DNA of 64,000 nucleotides. Origin: Ruminococcus flavefaciens 007c. GTDB lineage: Bacteria > Bacillota > Clostridia > Oscillospirales > Ruminococcaceae. Shown here one piece after another: positions 41,498 through 50,786 of this stretch. The notes below the pieces were generated by a model, which worked only from the letters and a program-made list of their open reading frames with translations, was not told the origin of the DNA and did not search any database. Position 1 is the stretch's first letter; each line of letters starts with the position of its first letter. The stretch covers positions 48,567-112,566 of the forward strand of contig NZ_ATAX01000007.1 in assembly GCF_000571935.1 (NCBI RefSeq), written 5' to 3'. A program made the position numbers and the translations under genes.

Positions 41498-42715
41498 TCA
41501 GGTCGTAGCGGCTGTTGACTCGAGATACTTTTCATCGCTGTCCCACTTGTAGAGACCTGTATCAACAAGCTTCTGGAGGTTATCCTTAGTGATAACGTAA
41601 GGAACGAGAAGATATGAAGGAACATTCTTTACACCGTTGTCGTAAGACTCTGTATCGTATGTTGCCTCAGCTGAGAGTGAAGAAATAAGAGAGCCATCGG
41701 GTGTCTGGCCTGAAAGAATAGCCTTGGATACTTCAAGAGTAACGCCTGCTTCGTCGTTTACGTTCTTGTAAACTGTCATTGACTGCTTGCCGTCAACGAT
41801 ATTCTTAAGGTTGGCAATATCGCCATCCTGACCTGTTACGATCGGAACGTTCTTGCCGTTGTAGTCTGAGCCGATAGCCTGAGCTACACCGAGTGCTGTT
41901 GAGTCGTTGGAGCAGAGAGCAACGTCAAGCTGTGTACCGTCTGAATAGTAGGAAGCGAGAGTATTCTGCATATTCTCAAGAGCCTTGTCTGTTGACCACT
42001 GGTCTGTAGCTACCTGCTCAAATGTCTTCTTTCCTGAAGGGATAACGAGCTTGCCGCCATCGATATACTCCTTAACAGCGTCATAAGCGCCCTTGAAGAA
42101 GAAACCGGCGTTATTGTCGGCAGGATCACCGGCTGTGAACTCGATATTGAAGGGACCTTCGCCATCCTTGAGTTTAAGAGCATCAACTACGTACTCGCCC
42201 TGGAGCTTACCAACTGTGTAGTTATCGAATGAAACGTAGTAAGAAACTGCGTCTGTATTCATGATAAGACGATCGTAAGCAATTACAGCGATTCCTGCAT
42301 CCTTAGCATCAGCAAGCGTCTGAGAAAGAGTATTGCCGTCGATAGCAGCGATAAGAAGAAGATCTACCTTATCAGCGATCATGCTCTGGATATCATTGTT
42401 CTGCTGGTTTGTATCGTTATCGGAATACTTCAGCTCAACAGAATAGCCTGCTGACTCAAACTGAGACTTGAGGTACTCACCGTCACGGTTCCAACGCTCA
42501 AGAGACTTTGTAGGCATAGCGATACCTACAGTCTTTGAACCGCCCGAATTTGAATCGGGAGCGGGATCAGTAACTTCTTCGCCTGAATTGTCAGCCTGTG
42601 TGGTTGTTTTGGTTTCTTCCTGCCCATTGCCCTCATTTGTGGGTTCGCTCTTTGAGCATGAGGTGATTGCGCCTAACATCACCAGAGAAGAGATCATTGC
42701 AATAAACTTTTTCAT
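41498..42715 (-). CDS. chvE: Lipoprotein monosaccharide-binding protein (ChvE type)
   Basis: This 405-residue lipoprotein has lipobox LGAITSC (Cys20) and a low-complexity Thr/Glu/Gly spacer (about 25-60). A periplasmic-binding-protein fold of the ChvE class follows: VGIAMPTKSLERWNRDGEYL, SDNDTNQQNNDIQSMI, AIDGNTLSQ and AYDRLIMNTDAVSYYVSFDN, the sugar-contacting segments. ChvE-class proteins bind several aldoses (arabinose, galactose, glucose, xylose). It leads the transporter operon, with promoter at 42796-42824 and an AAGGAGG site. Confidence 0.92.
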   Translation of the reverse strand: MKKFIAMISSLVMLGAITSCSKSEPTNEGNGQEETKTTTQADNSGEEVTDPAPDSNSGGSKTVGIAMPTKSLERWNRDGEYLKSQFESAGYSVELKYSDNDTNQQNNDIQSMIADKVDLLLIAAIDGNTLSQTLADAKDAGIAVIAYDRLIMNTDAVSYYVSFDNYTVGKLQGEYVVDALKLKDGEGPFNIEFTAGDPADNNAGFFFKGAYDAVKEYIDGGKLVIPSGKKTFEQVATDQWSTDKALENMQNTLASYYSDGTQLDVALCSNDSTALGVAQAIGSDYNGKNVPIVTGQDGDIANLKNIVDGKQSMTVYKNVNDEAGVTLEVSKAILSGQTPDGSLISSLSAEATYDTESYDNGVKNVPSYLLVPYVITKDNLQKLVDTGLYKWDSDEKYLESTAATT

Positions 42716-42795
42716 GAGATTTCCTCCTTATGTTAAATTTATTTTGTGAAAAAATTGTTGCCTTACTTTAATATATAACTTATGCCGTTATTAGT

Positions 42796-42824
42796 ATTTT
42801 ACTCACTTTATGTTCATGTGTCAA
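42796..42824 (-). promoter_or_regulatory. Promoter of the sugar transporter operon
   Basis: On the minus strand perfect TTGACA (42819-42824) and TAAAAT (42796-42801) with a 17-base spacer. Confidence 0.75.
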
Positions 42825-43011
42825 TATGTTATGAAACAACTTTGGTGGAATGTATAATCAGCTCTGCACAAATATGTGTAAAATGCCAATTGACTATTCA
42901 AATATTATCACTTTTGTGTCAGTTTTCACAAAACAAACCCCCGATGTCCACAAAGTTCAACACGAACAGCTCATATGAACCTGTCATAATCCGTACGAAA
43001 TAGGCAGTTGC

Positions 43012-43040
43012 TTGACAAACAGCACATTTTGTAATAAAAT
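43012..43040 (+). promoter_or_regulatory. Promoter of the LRR-dockerin gene
   Basis: TTGACA (43012-43017) and TAAAAT (43035-43040) with a 17-base spacer, about 50 bases upstream of the start codon. Confidence 0.75.
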
Positions 43041-43091
43041 ATACTCGTCCTATTATTTTAAAATAGTACAATTATTTTACAGGAGGTTGTC

Positions 43092-46000
43092 ATGAAAAAA
43101 ACACTCACCAAAGCCATATCGTTATTAATGTCTGCAGTAATGACAATATCAGCACTTTCCCTGGCAAATTTCAGCTCATTTGCAGAAACAGACAGCAGCA
43201 CAGAACAAACAATTGGTAATCAGGACTCTGATATCAAGTATGGTGGTTTATTCGGCTCAATGATCTCGGACGAAATAAACGATTCTGTGCAGAACAACCA
43301 AGAAGCAGCAAATATGGATTATACAGTCTATAAGATATATCATGATCCCGAAGCTGCTTGTGTCGGTGTGGATTATAAAGCTAAAACCGATTGTATGCTT
43401 TTTGTCGGCTTCTATAACGACGAAGGCACTGAGCTTATTACATCCATAACAAATGATCTGACAGCAACCGATAAAGGCTACGTCGAAATGTATGCCACAG
43501 AGGCTCTGCCCGACCATTACCTCATCAAAGCATTTATTGTAAACAAAGAAATACTTAATCCCCTTTCAAAGCCATGTACATATGACAAGTATACAAAACA
43601 GATGCAGGAAATACTTGCAAAGACAACAGAGGACTTTGAAGAAGAAAATGTTGTAAACCTTGACAACAATGATGAAAATAACTTCGTTGTTCTTCAGGAT
43701 GATGTTATAGATATTACACCAACAGAAACATCTGATATCTACAAAGGCGAAGATGAAAACGGAAATTATATTTTTGAGAACGCCGTTGAGATCGCCAAGC
43801 TCAAAAAAGGCGACAAAGTATTTGTAAGATCAAAGCCTGATATGGTCGCTTTTATCGTTGACAAGATCGAAATTGACGATAATAACAGAGTTGTTATTTA
43901 TCATGGTGAATCTGGAATAGAAGATTTTATCGCTTTTATAAAAATCGACTCCAACGATTACAGCGGCGAATCTCTTTTAGATGAATATGAATTTGAGAAC
44001 GAAAATGTGACATATGAAGGACGTAAAAATGCGTCTGCCGAGTTATCACAAGATAGTAAAACTGAAGATGCATTAAATATACCTGCTCCCAAGGCTAAGC
44101 CAAAGGAATTAAAATCGCCTACACTCATCGACCAGTTTAAATATAATCTTTATAAACCTGATGTTCAATCAGATGGTAATGTCAAACTGACTGGATCGGT
44201 AATACTGGGCTTATCTATTGATCTTACATTATATTATGAAGTTTTTCCTTCACCGTTTCTCAGCATAGACTGTACAGCTAAAGAACAATTTGAGTGTAAC
44301 TTCAGCCTTGCAGTTTCACATACATTTAAATTCGGTTGTATTCCTGTTTTTTCCATTGGAGTAGTATCGATTTGTCTTCAACCTTCAATTACAATTTCGG
44401 CAACAGGAAAGCTATATGCAACTTTTTATAAAACACGTAACTTCAGCTTCATACCTGGTATTGGAATTACACACTCCGAAACAGATCCAGTAATGACTAA
44501 AATAGACGGAAAAGTTTTGGTAGATTTTAAAATTACTGCAAATGTAACTGCGTGCCTTCTGTGTTTTAATATTGTTAAGTTTTCTCCATATATAGGGATT
44601 AAATTTGACATTCATAGGACTGATCCACTTTTTGATTTTACATATGAATATCCAGCGCAAAGTCTTAATTATGATTTGAAATCAGGAATTACTTTTGTCC
44701 CATATAAAACAGAAGATGCAAGAAAACATAACTGTGATTATTGCTACACATGTGATATTTCAATTTATTTTGGAATAAGTATAACAGTTGATATATTCAA
44801 GTTAAAAAAAGTTAAATGGGATATTTTAAGAATTGATAAAAAGCTTGGCTCGTTCCATTTCAACGAAAATGGTTTTGCTTCGGGAAAATGTAATAATTAC
44901 AGCAGAATGATAGGTATAAAAGCCGTTGATTCTGTAACGAAAGAACCTATATCAGGAGCTGGTATTAATTATTTTACAGGTTTAACATATGAACCTCTCG
45001 TTACAGAAAAAAACATACAGTATACTACCGACTCAACAGGTCAAACATCATTCTATGTACCTGAAACACTTCTGACGAAAAAAACATTTTATATTTCTGT
45101 ATGTACAGATTCGGGAGATATCGGTATAGTCAATATAGGTTACAAGTGGCAATGGGATCCTGAACCCAAAACAATGCCTGTATATACTGTTTATGTTGTA
45201 CGTAAAGAGACTGCATTAAAAGATAGCGAGGATAAAGACAAGGATAAAGACAAGGACAAAGAAGGAGAAGATGATGATGAATCCAAAGACCTCTGCATAA
45301 AAACAGGCCCGTGCGGATGGACTACTGAAAACGGAATAACAACTCCAACCGTCTTCTATGTAATTTATCCTGACGAAAACAATCCCGGCTCATATGAAGA
45401 TGTGTGTTATATTGTAGGCAAAGGTGCATTTACTGCTTATAAAGCAATACCTCAATGGATAAAAAAGGTCGTTTTTATTTCTCGTGATTTAGAATTTTCA
45501 GGTGGAGCTATTGGGCACAACACATTTGAGATCATCGATTTAAGCGGTATGTATTTAAAATATCCCAATGATTATATACCAGCTAATTACTTAAATAATT
45601 GCCCAAACCTTTCAGAAGTTATCTTCCCGCCTATGCTAAGTTCAATTGAGAAAGCAGCATTTAATGGGTGCACAAATCTCAAGCACATCAACCTACCTGC
45701 TCCGTTAACAAATATAGGAGCTAACGCTTTTGATAACTGTGGATTTGAAGAATTTACTTGCCCGCCTAACCTGAAAACTATCCAGTATGGTGCTTTTATG
45801 AGCTGTCGAAATTTAAAGGAAGTCAAATTCAATCCTAACCTGGAATACATTGGAGCAGACGCTTTTGCAGGAACAGGTTTACAAAGCATTAATATACCTG
45901 CTTCTGTCACTAGGATTGACGGCAGCGCTTTTGGAAGTTGTTATGATCTGAATTCTGTTATAATCAATAATGATTATGACACATTCAATTCAACTGGAAC

Positions 46001-47087
46001 AAGAGGAGCAACTATTTTCTCCAGTTGCACCAACATCAAGAAAGCTATCTTCAACGAAGGAGTTACAAGGATCAATTATCAAACGTTCGTATGTAGTCCT
46101 AAACTGTCTTATGTCAGTCTGCCAAGCACTCTGAAAACTATTGAGGAAATGGCTTTTCAAGGCACAAATATATCGGATATAAAACTGCCAGAAGGCCTTG
46201 AAACAATTAGTGTAAACGCTTTTGCGGCAACAAATCTTACAAATGTCAATATTCCTGAAAGCGTAACATTCATCGGCTATTACGCATTTAATGGCGACAG
46301 CAAGCCAAATTGCCTTAAAAGCATAAGAATAAACAATCCCGATTGTGTTATAGAAAAAAGCATTGTCAAGAGCGGCCCCGAGGTCACTGTCTACGGCCAC
46401 GACGGCTCAACAGCCGAGGCATTTGCAAAGGAAAACAACAACACCTTCGTTTCCCTTGACAAGAAGCCCACAACCACAGTAACAACTCAGACTACAACCA
46501 CAACAACCACAACAACCACAACAACAGCCGCAACAACAGTTGTATCCGCTAAGATAAGAAGAAACAACGAGTGCGTATTCATTGCAGTTGAGGATGCCGA
46601 GACAGCCAACGCAGAAGCAGACAAGCTTCTTGCCGCTGAAAATGTCGGCTTCTTCGACCAGCAGAAGTCAGACGAAGAGGGCGTTGTATCCTTCTTCTTC
46701 ATCCCCAAGGCACTTACAGACTGGACCTATATATTCATCGAGCAGGTAAACCATTCAAGGATATACAAGACCGTAATAACTCCCGACGGAAAGGAGAGCA
46801 CCACATGGTGGTACGGCGAAGATCCTGAGGTAACTATGTTCGGTGACTCCAATGGCGACGGCATGGTGGATCTTGCAGATGCAATACTTATCATGCAGGC
46901 TCTTGCAAACCCCAACAAGTACGACAGCCGTTTCGGAAACTCGGAAAAGAAGGGTCTGGACTCCAAAGGCGGCCTTAACGGAGACGTATACGATCCCGGT
47001 TCGGGAATCACAGGTGACGATGCACTTGCTATACAGGAATATCTCATAGGCAAGATACCTTCACTTCCCGTTTACCTTAACAAATAA
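43092..47087 (+). CDS. Large secreted BspA-type leucine-rich repeat protein with dockerin
   Basis: This 1331-residue secreted protein begins with a signal peptide (about 1-31). Residues about 35-700 match no recognised domain and are largely beta-rich. A repetitive acidic/basic run of alternating Asp-Lys lies near 714-733. Residues about 775-1110 contain BspA/TpLRR-type leucine-rich repeats (for example LKTIEEMAFQGTNISDIKLP), ending in the VYGHDGSTAEAFAKENN cap common in gut bacteria. A Thr-rich linker (about 1126-1150), a small domain and a type I dockerin (first loop GDSNGDGMVDLADA) follow. LRR proteins of this type mediate binding to host or plant surfaces. The base composition changes from A/T-rich to GC-richer at about 46,360. 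ACAGGAGG precedes the ATG. Confidence 0.9.
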   Translation: MKKTLTKAISLLMSAVMTISALSLANFSSFAETDSSTEQTIGNQDSDIKYGGLFGSMISDEINDSVQNNQEAANMDYTVYKIYHDPEAACVGVDYKAKTDCMLFVGFYNDEGTELITSITNDLTATDKGYVEMYATEALPDHYLIKAFIVNKEILNPLSKPCTYDKYTKQMQEILAKTTEDFEEENVVNLDNNDENNFVVLQDDVIDITPTETSDIYKGEDENGNYIFENAVEIAKLKKGDKVFVRSKPDMVAFIVDKIEIDDNNRVVIYHGESGIEDFIAFIKIDSNDYSGESLLDEYEFENENVTYEGRKNASAELSQDSKTEDALNIPAPKAKPKELKSPTLIDQFKYNLYKPDVQSDGNVKLTGSVILGLSIDLTLYYEVFPSPFLSIDCTAKEQFECNFSLAVSHTFKFGCIPVFSIGVVSICLQPSITISATGKLYATFYKTRNFSFIPGIGITHSETDPVMTKIDGKVLVDFKITANVTACLLCFNIVKFSPYIGIKFDIHRTDPLFDFTYEYPAQSLNYDLKSGITFVPYKTEDARKHNCDYCYTCDISIYFGISITVDIFKLKKVKWDILRIDKKLGSFHFNENGFASGKCNNYSRMIGIKAVDSVTKEPISGAGINYFTGLTYEPLVTEKNIQYTTDSTGQTSFYVPETLLTKKTFYISVCTDSGDIGIVNIGYKWQWDPEPKTMPVYTVYVVRKETALKDSEDKDKDKDKDKEGEDDDESKDLCIKTGPCGWTTENGITTPTVFYVIYPDENNPGSYEDVCYIVGKGAFTAYKAIPQWIKKVVFISRDLEFSGGAIGHNTFEIIDLSGMYLKYPNDYIPANYLNNCPNLSEVIFPPMLSSIEKAAFNGCTNLKHINLPAPLTNIGANAFDNCGFEEFTCPPNLKTIQYGAFMSCRNLKEVKFNPNLEYIGADAFAGTGLQSINIPASVTRIDGSAFGSCYDLNSVIINNDYDTFNSTGTRGATIFSSCTNIKKAIFNEGVTRINYQTFVCSPKLSYVSLPSTLKTIEEMAFQGTNISDIKLPEGLETISVNAFAATNLTNVNIPESVTFIGYYAFNGDSKPNCLKSIRINNPDCVIEKSIVKSGPEVTVYGHDGSTAEAFAKENNNTFVSLDKKPTTTVTTQTTTTTTTTTTTTAATTVVSAKIRRNNECVFIAVEDAETANAEADKLLAAENVGFFDQQKSDEEGVVSFFFIPKALTDWTYIFIEQVNHSRIYKTVITPDGKESTTWWYGEDPEVTMFGDSNGDGMVDLADAILIMQALANPNKYDSRFGNSEKKGLDSKGGLNGDVYDPGSGITGDDALAIQEYLIGKIPSLPVYLNK

Positions 47088-47116
47088 AAAGCTCTCTTTA
47101 AGAGCACAAAAAAAGC

Positions 47117-47151
47117 AGCCCGAAAGCGGTCTTTACGACCGTTTTCGGGCT
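47117..47151. terminator. Bidirectional terminator between convergent genes
   Basis: AGCCCGAAAGCGGTC (47117-47131) pairs with GACCGTTTTCGGGCT (47137-47151) with one wobble. A T-tract follows on the plus strand and another on the minus strand. It serves the LRR-dockerin gene and the alanine dehydrogenase gene. Confidence 0.9.
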
Positions 47152-47180
47152 TTTTATCATATCTGAAAGGTAATAAGCTA

Positions 47181-48296
47181 TCAGCCGATGAGACTACAAA
47201 GCTCGGTATAATCATATCCGTGAGCAGCTGCTACGTTCTTGTTGGTGAGCTTTCCGCCGTAGGTATTGACGCCGCTGCTAATAACCTCGCTGTTTCTGCA
47301 AGCCTCCTCGAGTCCCTTCTCAGCGATCTGAAGGCCGTATCTGAGAGTAGCATTTGTGAGGGCGATGGTACTTGTACGCGGAACCGCGCCGGGCATATTG
47401 CCTACACAGTAATGAACAACGCCGTCCTTGATATATACAGGATCGTCATGTGTGGTAACGTGTGAAGTCTCACCGCATCCGCCCTGATCTATGGCAACGT
47501 CAACGAATACAGCGCCGTCCTTCATTTCGGGGAGGTACTTAGCCTTGAAGAGCTTGGGAGTAGAACCGCCGGGGATAAGAACAGAACCGATAACCAGATC
47601 TGCGTCCTTTACAGCTCTCTCCACGTTGCTGTCTGTGGAATAGAGAGTCTGTACATGAGCACCGAACATATTATCGAGCTGCTCGAGTCTTCTGAGGTTC
47701 ACATCGAGTATGGTAACGTTTGCACCCATACCGACAGCGATCTTGCAGGCATTCATACCGACAGTACCGCCGCCGAGGATAACAACGTTAGCCTTGGGAG
47801 TACCGGGAACACCTGCCAGGAGTATACCTGCGCCGCCGAACTTCTTTTCAAGGTACTTGGCGCCCTCCTGTATGGAAAGACGTCCTGCGATCTGGCTCAT
47901 GGGAGCAAGCAGAGGAAGTGAGCGGTCAGTCTCCTGAAGTGTCTCATAGGCAACAGCCTTTACCTTGCCCTTGAGGAGGGCGTCCATCTGCTCCTTGTCG
48001 GCAGCAAGATGAAGGTAGGTATAAAGTATAAGTCCGTCATGGAAAAGAGGATATTCAGACTCAAGAGGCTCCTTGACCTTGACCATCATATCCACCATAT
48101 TCCATATATCGGCAGCATTATCGAGGACGGAAGCACCTGCCTCAACGTACTCTGAATCTGCAAAACCCGAGCCTATGCCCGCGCTCTTTTCAATATACAC
48201 ATGGTGTCCTGCGGCGATATAAGCCTTTACGTTATCAGGGGTAAGTCCGACTCTGAATTCATTGTTTTTGATCTCTTTTACGCATCCGATCTTCAT
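47181..48296 (-). CDS. ald: Alanine dehydrogenase
   Basis: This 371-residue enzyme matches alanine dehydrogenase over its full length: MKIGCVKEIKNNEFRVGLTP at the start, Lys in VKVKEPLESEY, catalytic His in YTYLHLAADKEQ, the Rossmann motif VVILGGGTVGMNACKIA and the ending GNMPGAVPRTSTIALTNAT. It interconverts L-alanine and pyruvate plus ammonium with NAD(H). In rumen bacteria this links ammonia assimilation or alanine formation to redox balance. It is monocistronic, with a perfect promoter (48367-48395) and an AAAGGAG site. Confidence 0.96.
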   Translation of the reverse strand: MKIGCVKEIKNNEFRVGLTPDNVKAYIAAGHHVYIEKSAGIGSGFADSEYVEAGASVLDNAADIWNMVDMMVKVKEPLESEYPLFHDGLILYTYLHLAADKEQMDALLKGKVKAVAYETLQETDRSLPLLAPMSQIAGRLSIQEGAKYLEKKFGGAGILLAGVPGTPKANVVILGGGTVGMNACKIAVGMGANVTILDVNLRRLEQLDNMFGAHVQTLYSTDSNVERAVKDADLVIGSVLIPGGSTPKLFKAKYLPEMKDGAVFVDVAIDQGGCGETSHVTTHDDPVYIKDGVVHYCVGNMPGAVPRTSTIALTNATLRYGLQIAEKGLEEACRNSEVISSGVNTYGGKLTNKNVAAAHGYDYTELCSLIG

Positions 48297-48366
48297 ATTA
48301 TTTCTCCTTTGGTAATAATTTCGTTATTGCATTTTCGCGTAAGGCTTTCGCAAAAAACATAGGTAC

Positions 48367-48395
48367 ATTATACTATAAAGCACTGTAATTGTCAA
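48367..48395 (-). promoter_or_regulatory. Perfect promoter of ald
   Basis: On the minus strand TTGACA (48390-48395) and TATAAT (48367-48372) with a 17-base spacer. The transcribed leader carries a TTTTTTGCGAAAG segment. Confidence 0.85.
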
Positions 48396-48580
48396 GAGTA
48401 AACAGCAATAGTTACCTAAGGCACCATTGTAAGCGTTGTACAAATTCGTTGTCATCATTTTGTGCAACACAGAGAAAATAATTATTTTCGCTCTGAAATT
48501 CAATGTTTTTCCGTTGAATTTCATCTGAAATCCGCCTGTATACAGAAGGACTTCATCAAGACGCTGCTCCATATAAAAAA

Positions 48581-48618
48581 GCCACAGCATCTCCGAAATG
48601 CATCGGAAATGCTGTGGC
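48581..48618 (-). terminator. Terminator of the TPM-like membrane protein gene
   Basis: GCCACAGCAT (48581-48590) pairs with ATGCTGTGGC (48609-48618), with an inner CCGA/TCGG pairing. The minus strand continues with TTTTTTATATGG. Confidence 0.85.
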
Positions 48619-48643
48619 CGAACTCACCGTCTGATATGCATGT

Positions 48644-49747
48644 TCAGAGCTTATCGGGATTATCAGCATTGCAGTTGGGACAGCGTTTATACTTTGAAGC
48701 AAAGGTAGTACCGCAGTACTGACATACTGTACGCGCTGAGGATGTATTGCTGCCATAGCTCTGGGGAACGCTGCCATAAAGGTCTGTCATGGTTCCCTGA
48801 GGCCGAGAGCTCTCCATACCGGGATAAGCGGGCTTCTGACTTGCAGGAGGCACCGTGTAATTATCCGTCTTTGGCTGCATATACCCGCCGCCGTACTGCA
48901 TATCCTTTTCGCTGTCCGTAGGTGCAGGCACTGCATTGCGGTACTTCAGATCAGGCAGACCTACCATTACCGAAGCATGGAGTATCAAGAACAGCACTGC
49001 AAACACCACAGGAAAAGGGATCGACCTGAATATGGAAGGCTTTTTGTAGTTATCCGTAAACTCCGAGAAAGCCTTGTTCAGAGCCGCACCTATATCGGTG
49101 TCATCCTGAAGGAGCGCATTATGGAACCTGCTGTTGAATTCAGCTGTCACATCTTCAGTCAGCACAGGATCGGTATCATCACCCTGCATACCCTCCCAGT
49201 ACCAGTCATTGAAGGCCGGATCGGGCTTGTCGGGCTGAGAGTAGACTATGAGCCAGTGCATCTCGTCGTTGAACTCTGAAATGTACCTGTCATAGGCATA
49301 GCTCTGAAGAGAACTGCTCTCCTTCTGCCACTGGTAATTCTTTACAGTAATGACTGAAGGAGCAACGCCTGTCTTTTCCATAAATCTGTGAAGGGTAGCA
49401 TCCAGCTCGCTTTCATTGTTGATAACATTACCCTCGTCTTTAATTATAATAGTATGATCGTAATTCTTTGGCAAAACGCGGAAAGCCGATTTCAGTGACG
49501 GAAGCAGTCCGATAACGAAGGGCAGATAAATCAGCAGGACCAACAGCCTTAGCGGATGGAATCCCGGCTTGAAGTTCTTGTCCGCATAGAAATATCTTGG
49601 CTCGTTATGGCGGTAATAGACATATCTCCTTGCCCCGTGAAAATAATTTCTGCTTATCCTCGGTCCGGAGCTTCCGTGTGAACCTCCGCCGTGGGAGCCT
49701 CCGTGTGAACCTCCGCCGTGGGAGCCTCCTCCTGATGAATGTGGCAT
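48644..49747 (-). CDS. Membrane protein with His/Gly/Ser repeat, TPM-like domain and zinc ribbon
   Basis: This 367-residue protein begins with a His/Gly/Ser-rich repeat (about residues 4-28, built on GGGSHGG). Then follow a basic stretch, a membrane helix (about 68-90), a soluble domain (about 92-235) with spacing reminiscent of TPM (YgcG-like) domains (LDATLHRFMEKTGVAPSVIT), and a second helix (about 244-264). A Pro/Tyr/Ser-rich linker leads to a C-terminal zinc ribbon (CQYCGTTF, then CPNC). The repeat is encoded by a perfect 27-bp DNA duplication (49673-49726). The TPM assignment is tentative. The His-rich tail may bind metal. Function unknown. Confidence 0.75.
   Translation of the reverse strand: MPHSSGGGSHGGGSHGGSHGGGSHGSSGPRISRNYFHGARRYVYYRHNEPRYFYADKNFKPGFHPLRLLVLLIYLPFVIGLLPSLKSAFRVLPKNYDHTIIIKDEGNVINNESELDATLHRFMEKTGVAPSVITVKNYQWQKESSSLQSYAYDRYISEFNDEMHWLIVYSQPDKPDPAFNDWYWEGMQGDDTDPVLTEDVTAEFNSRFHNALLQDDTDIGAALNKAFSEFTDNYKKPSIFRSIPFPVVFAVLFLILHASVMVGLPDLKYRNAVPAPTDSEKDMQYGGGYMQPKTDNYTVPPASQKPAYPGMESSRPQGTMTDLYGSVPQSYGSNTSSARTVCQYCGTTFASKYKRCPNCNADNPDKL
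49673..49726. repeat. 27-bp perfect tandem duplication inside the membrane protein gene
   Basis: The 27-bp unit at 49673-49699 is repeated exactly at 49700-49726. Because 27 is a multiple of three, it encodes repeated Gly/Ser/His peptides in frame. Repeat number could vary by slippage. Confidence 0.85.
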
Positions 49748-49779
49748 ACCAATTCCCCCTATATCAATATGATAGAAAT

Positions 49780-49808
49780 ATTATATACTCAAAAGTCATT
49801 TTTGTCAA
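49780..49808 (-). promoter_or_regulatory. Perfect promoter of the TPM-like gene
   Basis: On the minus strand TTGACA (49803-49808) and TATAAT (49780-49785) with a 17-base spacer. Confidence 0.85.
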
Positions 49809-49886
49809 TATATTGCGGAAAGATTCTTTCGCAGGCATACTGCGGAAAGGCTGATCTTCCAGTAAGCCCCCCTGCATATGAAAAAA

Positions 49887-49915
49887 GCCACAGCGCCGTG
49901 ATGCAGCGCTATGGC
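49887..49915 (-). terminator. Terminator of the membrane-anchored protein gene
   Basis: GCCACAGCGC (49887-49896) pairs with GCGCTATGGC (49906-49915) with one mismatch. The minus strand continues into a T-tract, 13 bases after the stop codon. Confidence 0.75.
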
Positions 49916-49927
49916 ATATTTTCTGTC

Positions 49928-50734
49928 TTATCTGTAACACTCGGGACCGAAGAGCACCTTATCAAAGAAGTCCTTGGTCTTTTCCTCGCCCAGCTGCTTC
50001 TTGAACACATCTGTTGAAACTCCGCCCTGCTCCACCAGATCGTCGCAGTATTTCTGGGTTATCTCAAGCTTTGCAGCCTTTTCCTCCTCGGAAAGCGGCT
50101 CAAGCTCCCGTGCAGTTTCCATATAGCAGCGTATAGTGTCGCAGAACATCTGCTCTATCCTGTCGTCGTCCTGACGCTTGCCTGCCTTGTGAAGCACCAC
50201 TGTCATAAGCTTGTCATACCATGCAGGCTTTGTCTCCAGCTCTTCAAGGTCGCTGTAACTGCCGCTGAACTTCTTCAGCTTTTCTATGACACCCTTGTAC
50301 TCGGGTGATGAGGTATCCCCGACCAGATCATAGAACTCGACATAAGCCTTTCTTTTGCCCATAATGTACATGAAATCCATTGAAAGCAAGGGCATATTCT
50401 TCTTATAGGGAGTGATGATAAAGGACACCATCTGCATGAAGCCCATATTCACCTTCATCACCGAAAGATTGCCTGTATCTTCAATATCATACTGGGAAAC
50501 ATCGAACTTCATGACGCCGTACATTTTAATCTGCCTGTACTCTCCCGGATCAACGGGAGTAAACGACGCATATTCCGACATAGTTTTCATGCCCGAATCA
50601 AGAGTGCGGTTCATCACCTTCATGTTCTTTGAGGCATTCACTGTGGTAAAGCCTGCCAGAAAGCCGATAATAAAGAAAATGACCATCAGCACAACTGGCC
50701 ACTTTTTCCTTTTCTTCACATCATTGTTTTTCAT
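49928..50734 (-). CDS. Uncharacterised membrane-anchored extracytoplasmic protein
   Basis: This 268-residue protein has a basic N-terminus and one membrane helix (about 12-33), with the remainder outside the cell. The body contains MVSFIITPYKKNMPLLSMDF, then AYVEFYDLVG, KPAWYDKLM and an ending FFDKVLFGPECYR. The order (a Pro/Leu/Asp strand, a Trp, paired C-terminal helices, a final LFG) is loosely reminiscent of ferredoxin-dependent bilin reductases, but no catalytic residue can be assigned and the resemblance may be chance. A perfect promoter (50787-50815) and AAGGAGAG site precede it. Confidence 0.75.
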   Translation of the reverse strand: MKNNDVKKRKKWPVVLMVIFFIIGFLAGFTTVNASKNMKVMNRTLDSGMKTMSEYASFTPVDPGEYRQIKMYGVMKFDVSQYDIEDTGNLSVMKVNMGFMQMVSFIITPYKKNMPLLSMDFMYIMGKRKAYVEFYDLVGDTSSPEYKGVIEKLKKFSGSYSDLEELETKPAWYDKLMTVVLHKAGKRQDDDRIEQMFCDTIRCYMETARELEPLSEEEKAAKLEITQKYCDDLVEQGGVSTDVFKKQLGEEKTKDFFDKVLFGPECYR

Positions 50735-50786
50735 ACCATCTCTCCTTATGTCATTTCCCTGTTAAACAGGTATCAAAAGCAATGCC

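Larger units (their letters stand above)
42716..43091. other. Divergent promoter region between chvE and the LRR-dockerin gene
   Basis: This 376-base, A/T-rich region holds a promoter for chvE on the minus strand (TTGACA at 42819-42824, TAAAAT at 42796-42801, spacer 17) and one for the LRR-dockerin gene on the plus strand. No coding sequence was seen, nor any strong inverted repeat. Confidence 0.7.
48297..48643. other. Intergenic region with the ald promoter and an upstream terminator
   Basis: This 347-base stretch holds the ald leader, the ald promoter (48367-48395) and the terminator of the next minus-strand gene (48581-48618). The part at 48400-48575 contains no feature that could be recognised. 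Confidence 0.7.

Noticed and set aside
48325..48360. TTTTTTGCGAAAG in the ald leader as another copy of the fibre-gene motif
   Set aside because: It lies downstream of the mapped promoter, lacks the GCGC core, and ald is not a fibre-degradation gene.
49673..49726. Tandem repeats considered as a possible CRISPR-like array
   Set aside because: There are only two contiguous in-frame 27-bp copies without spacers, inside a coding gene.
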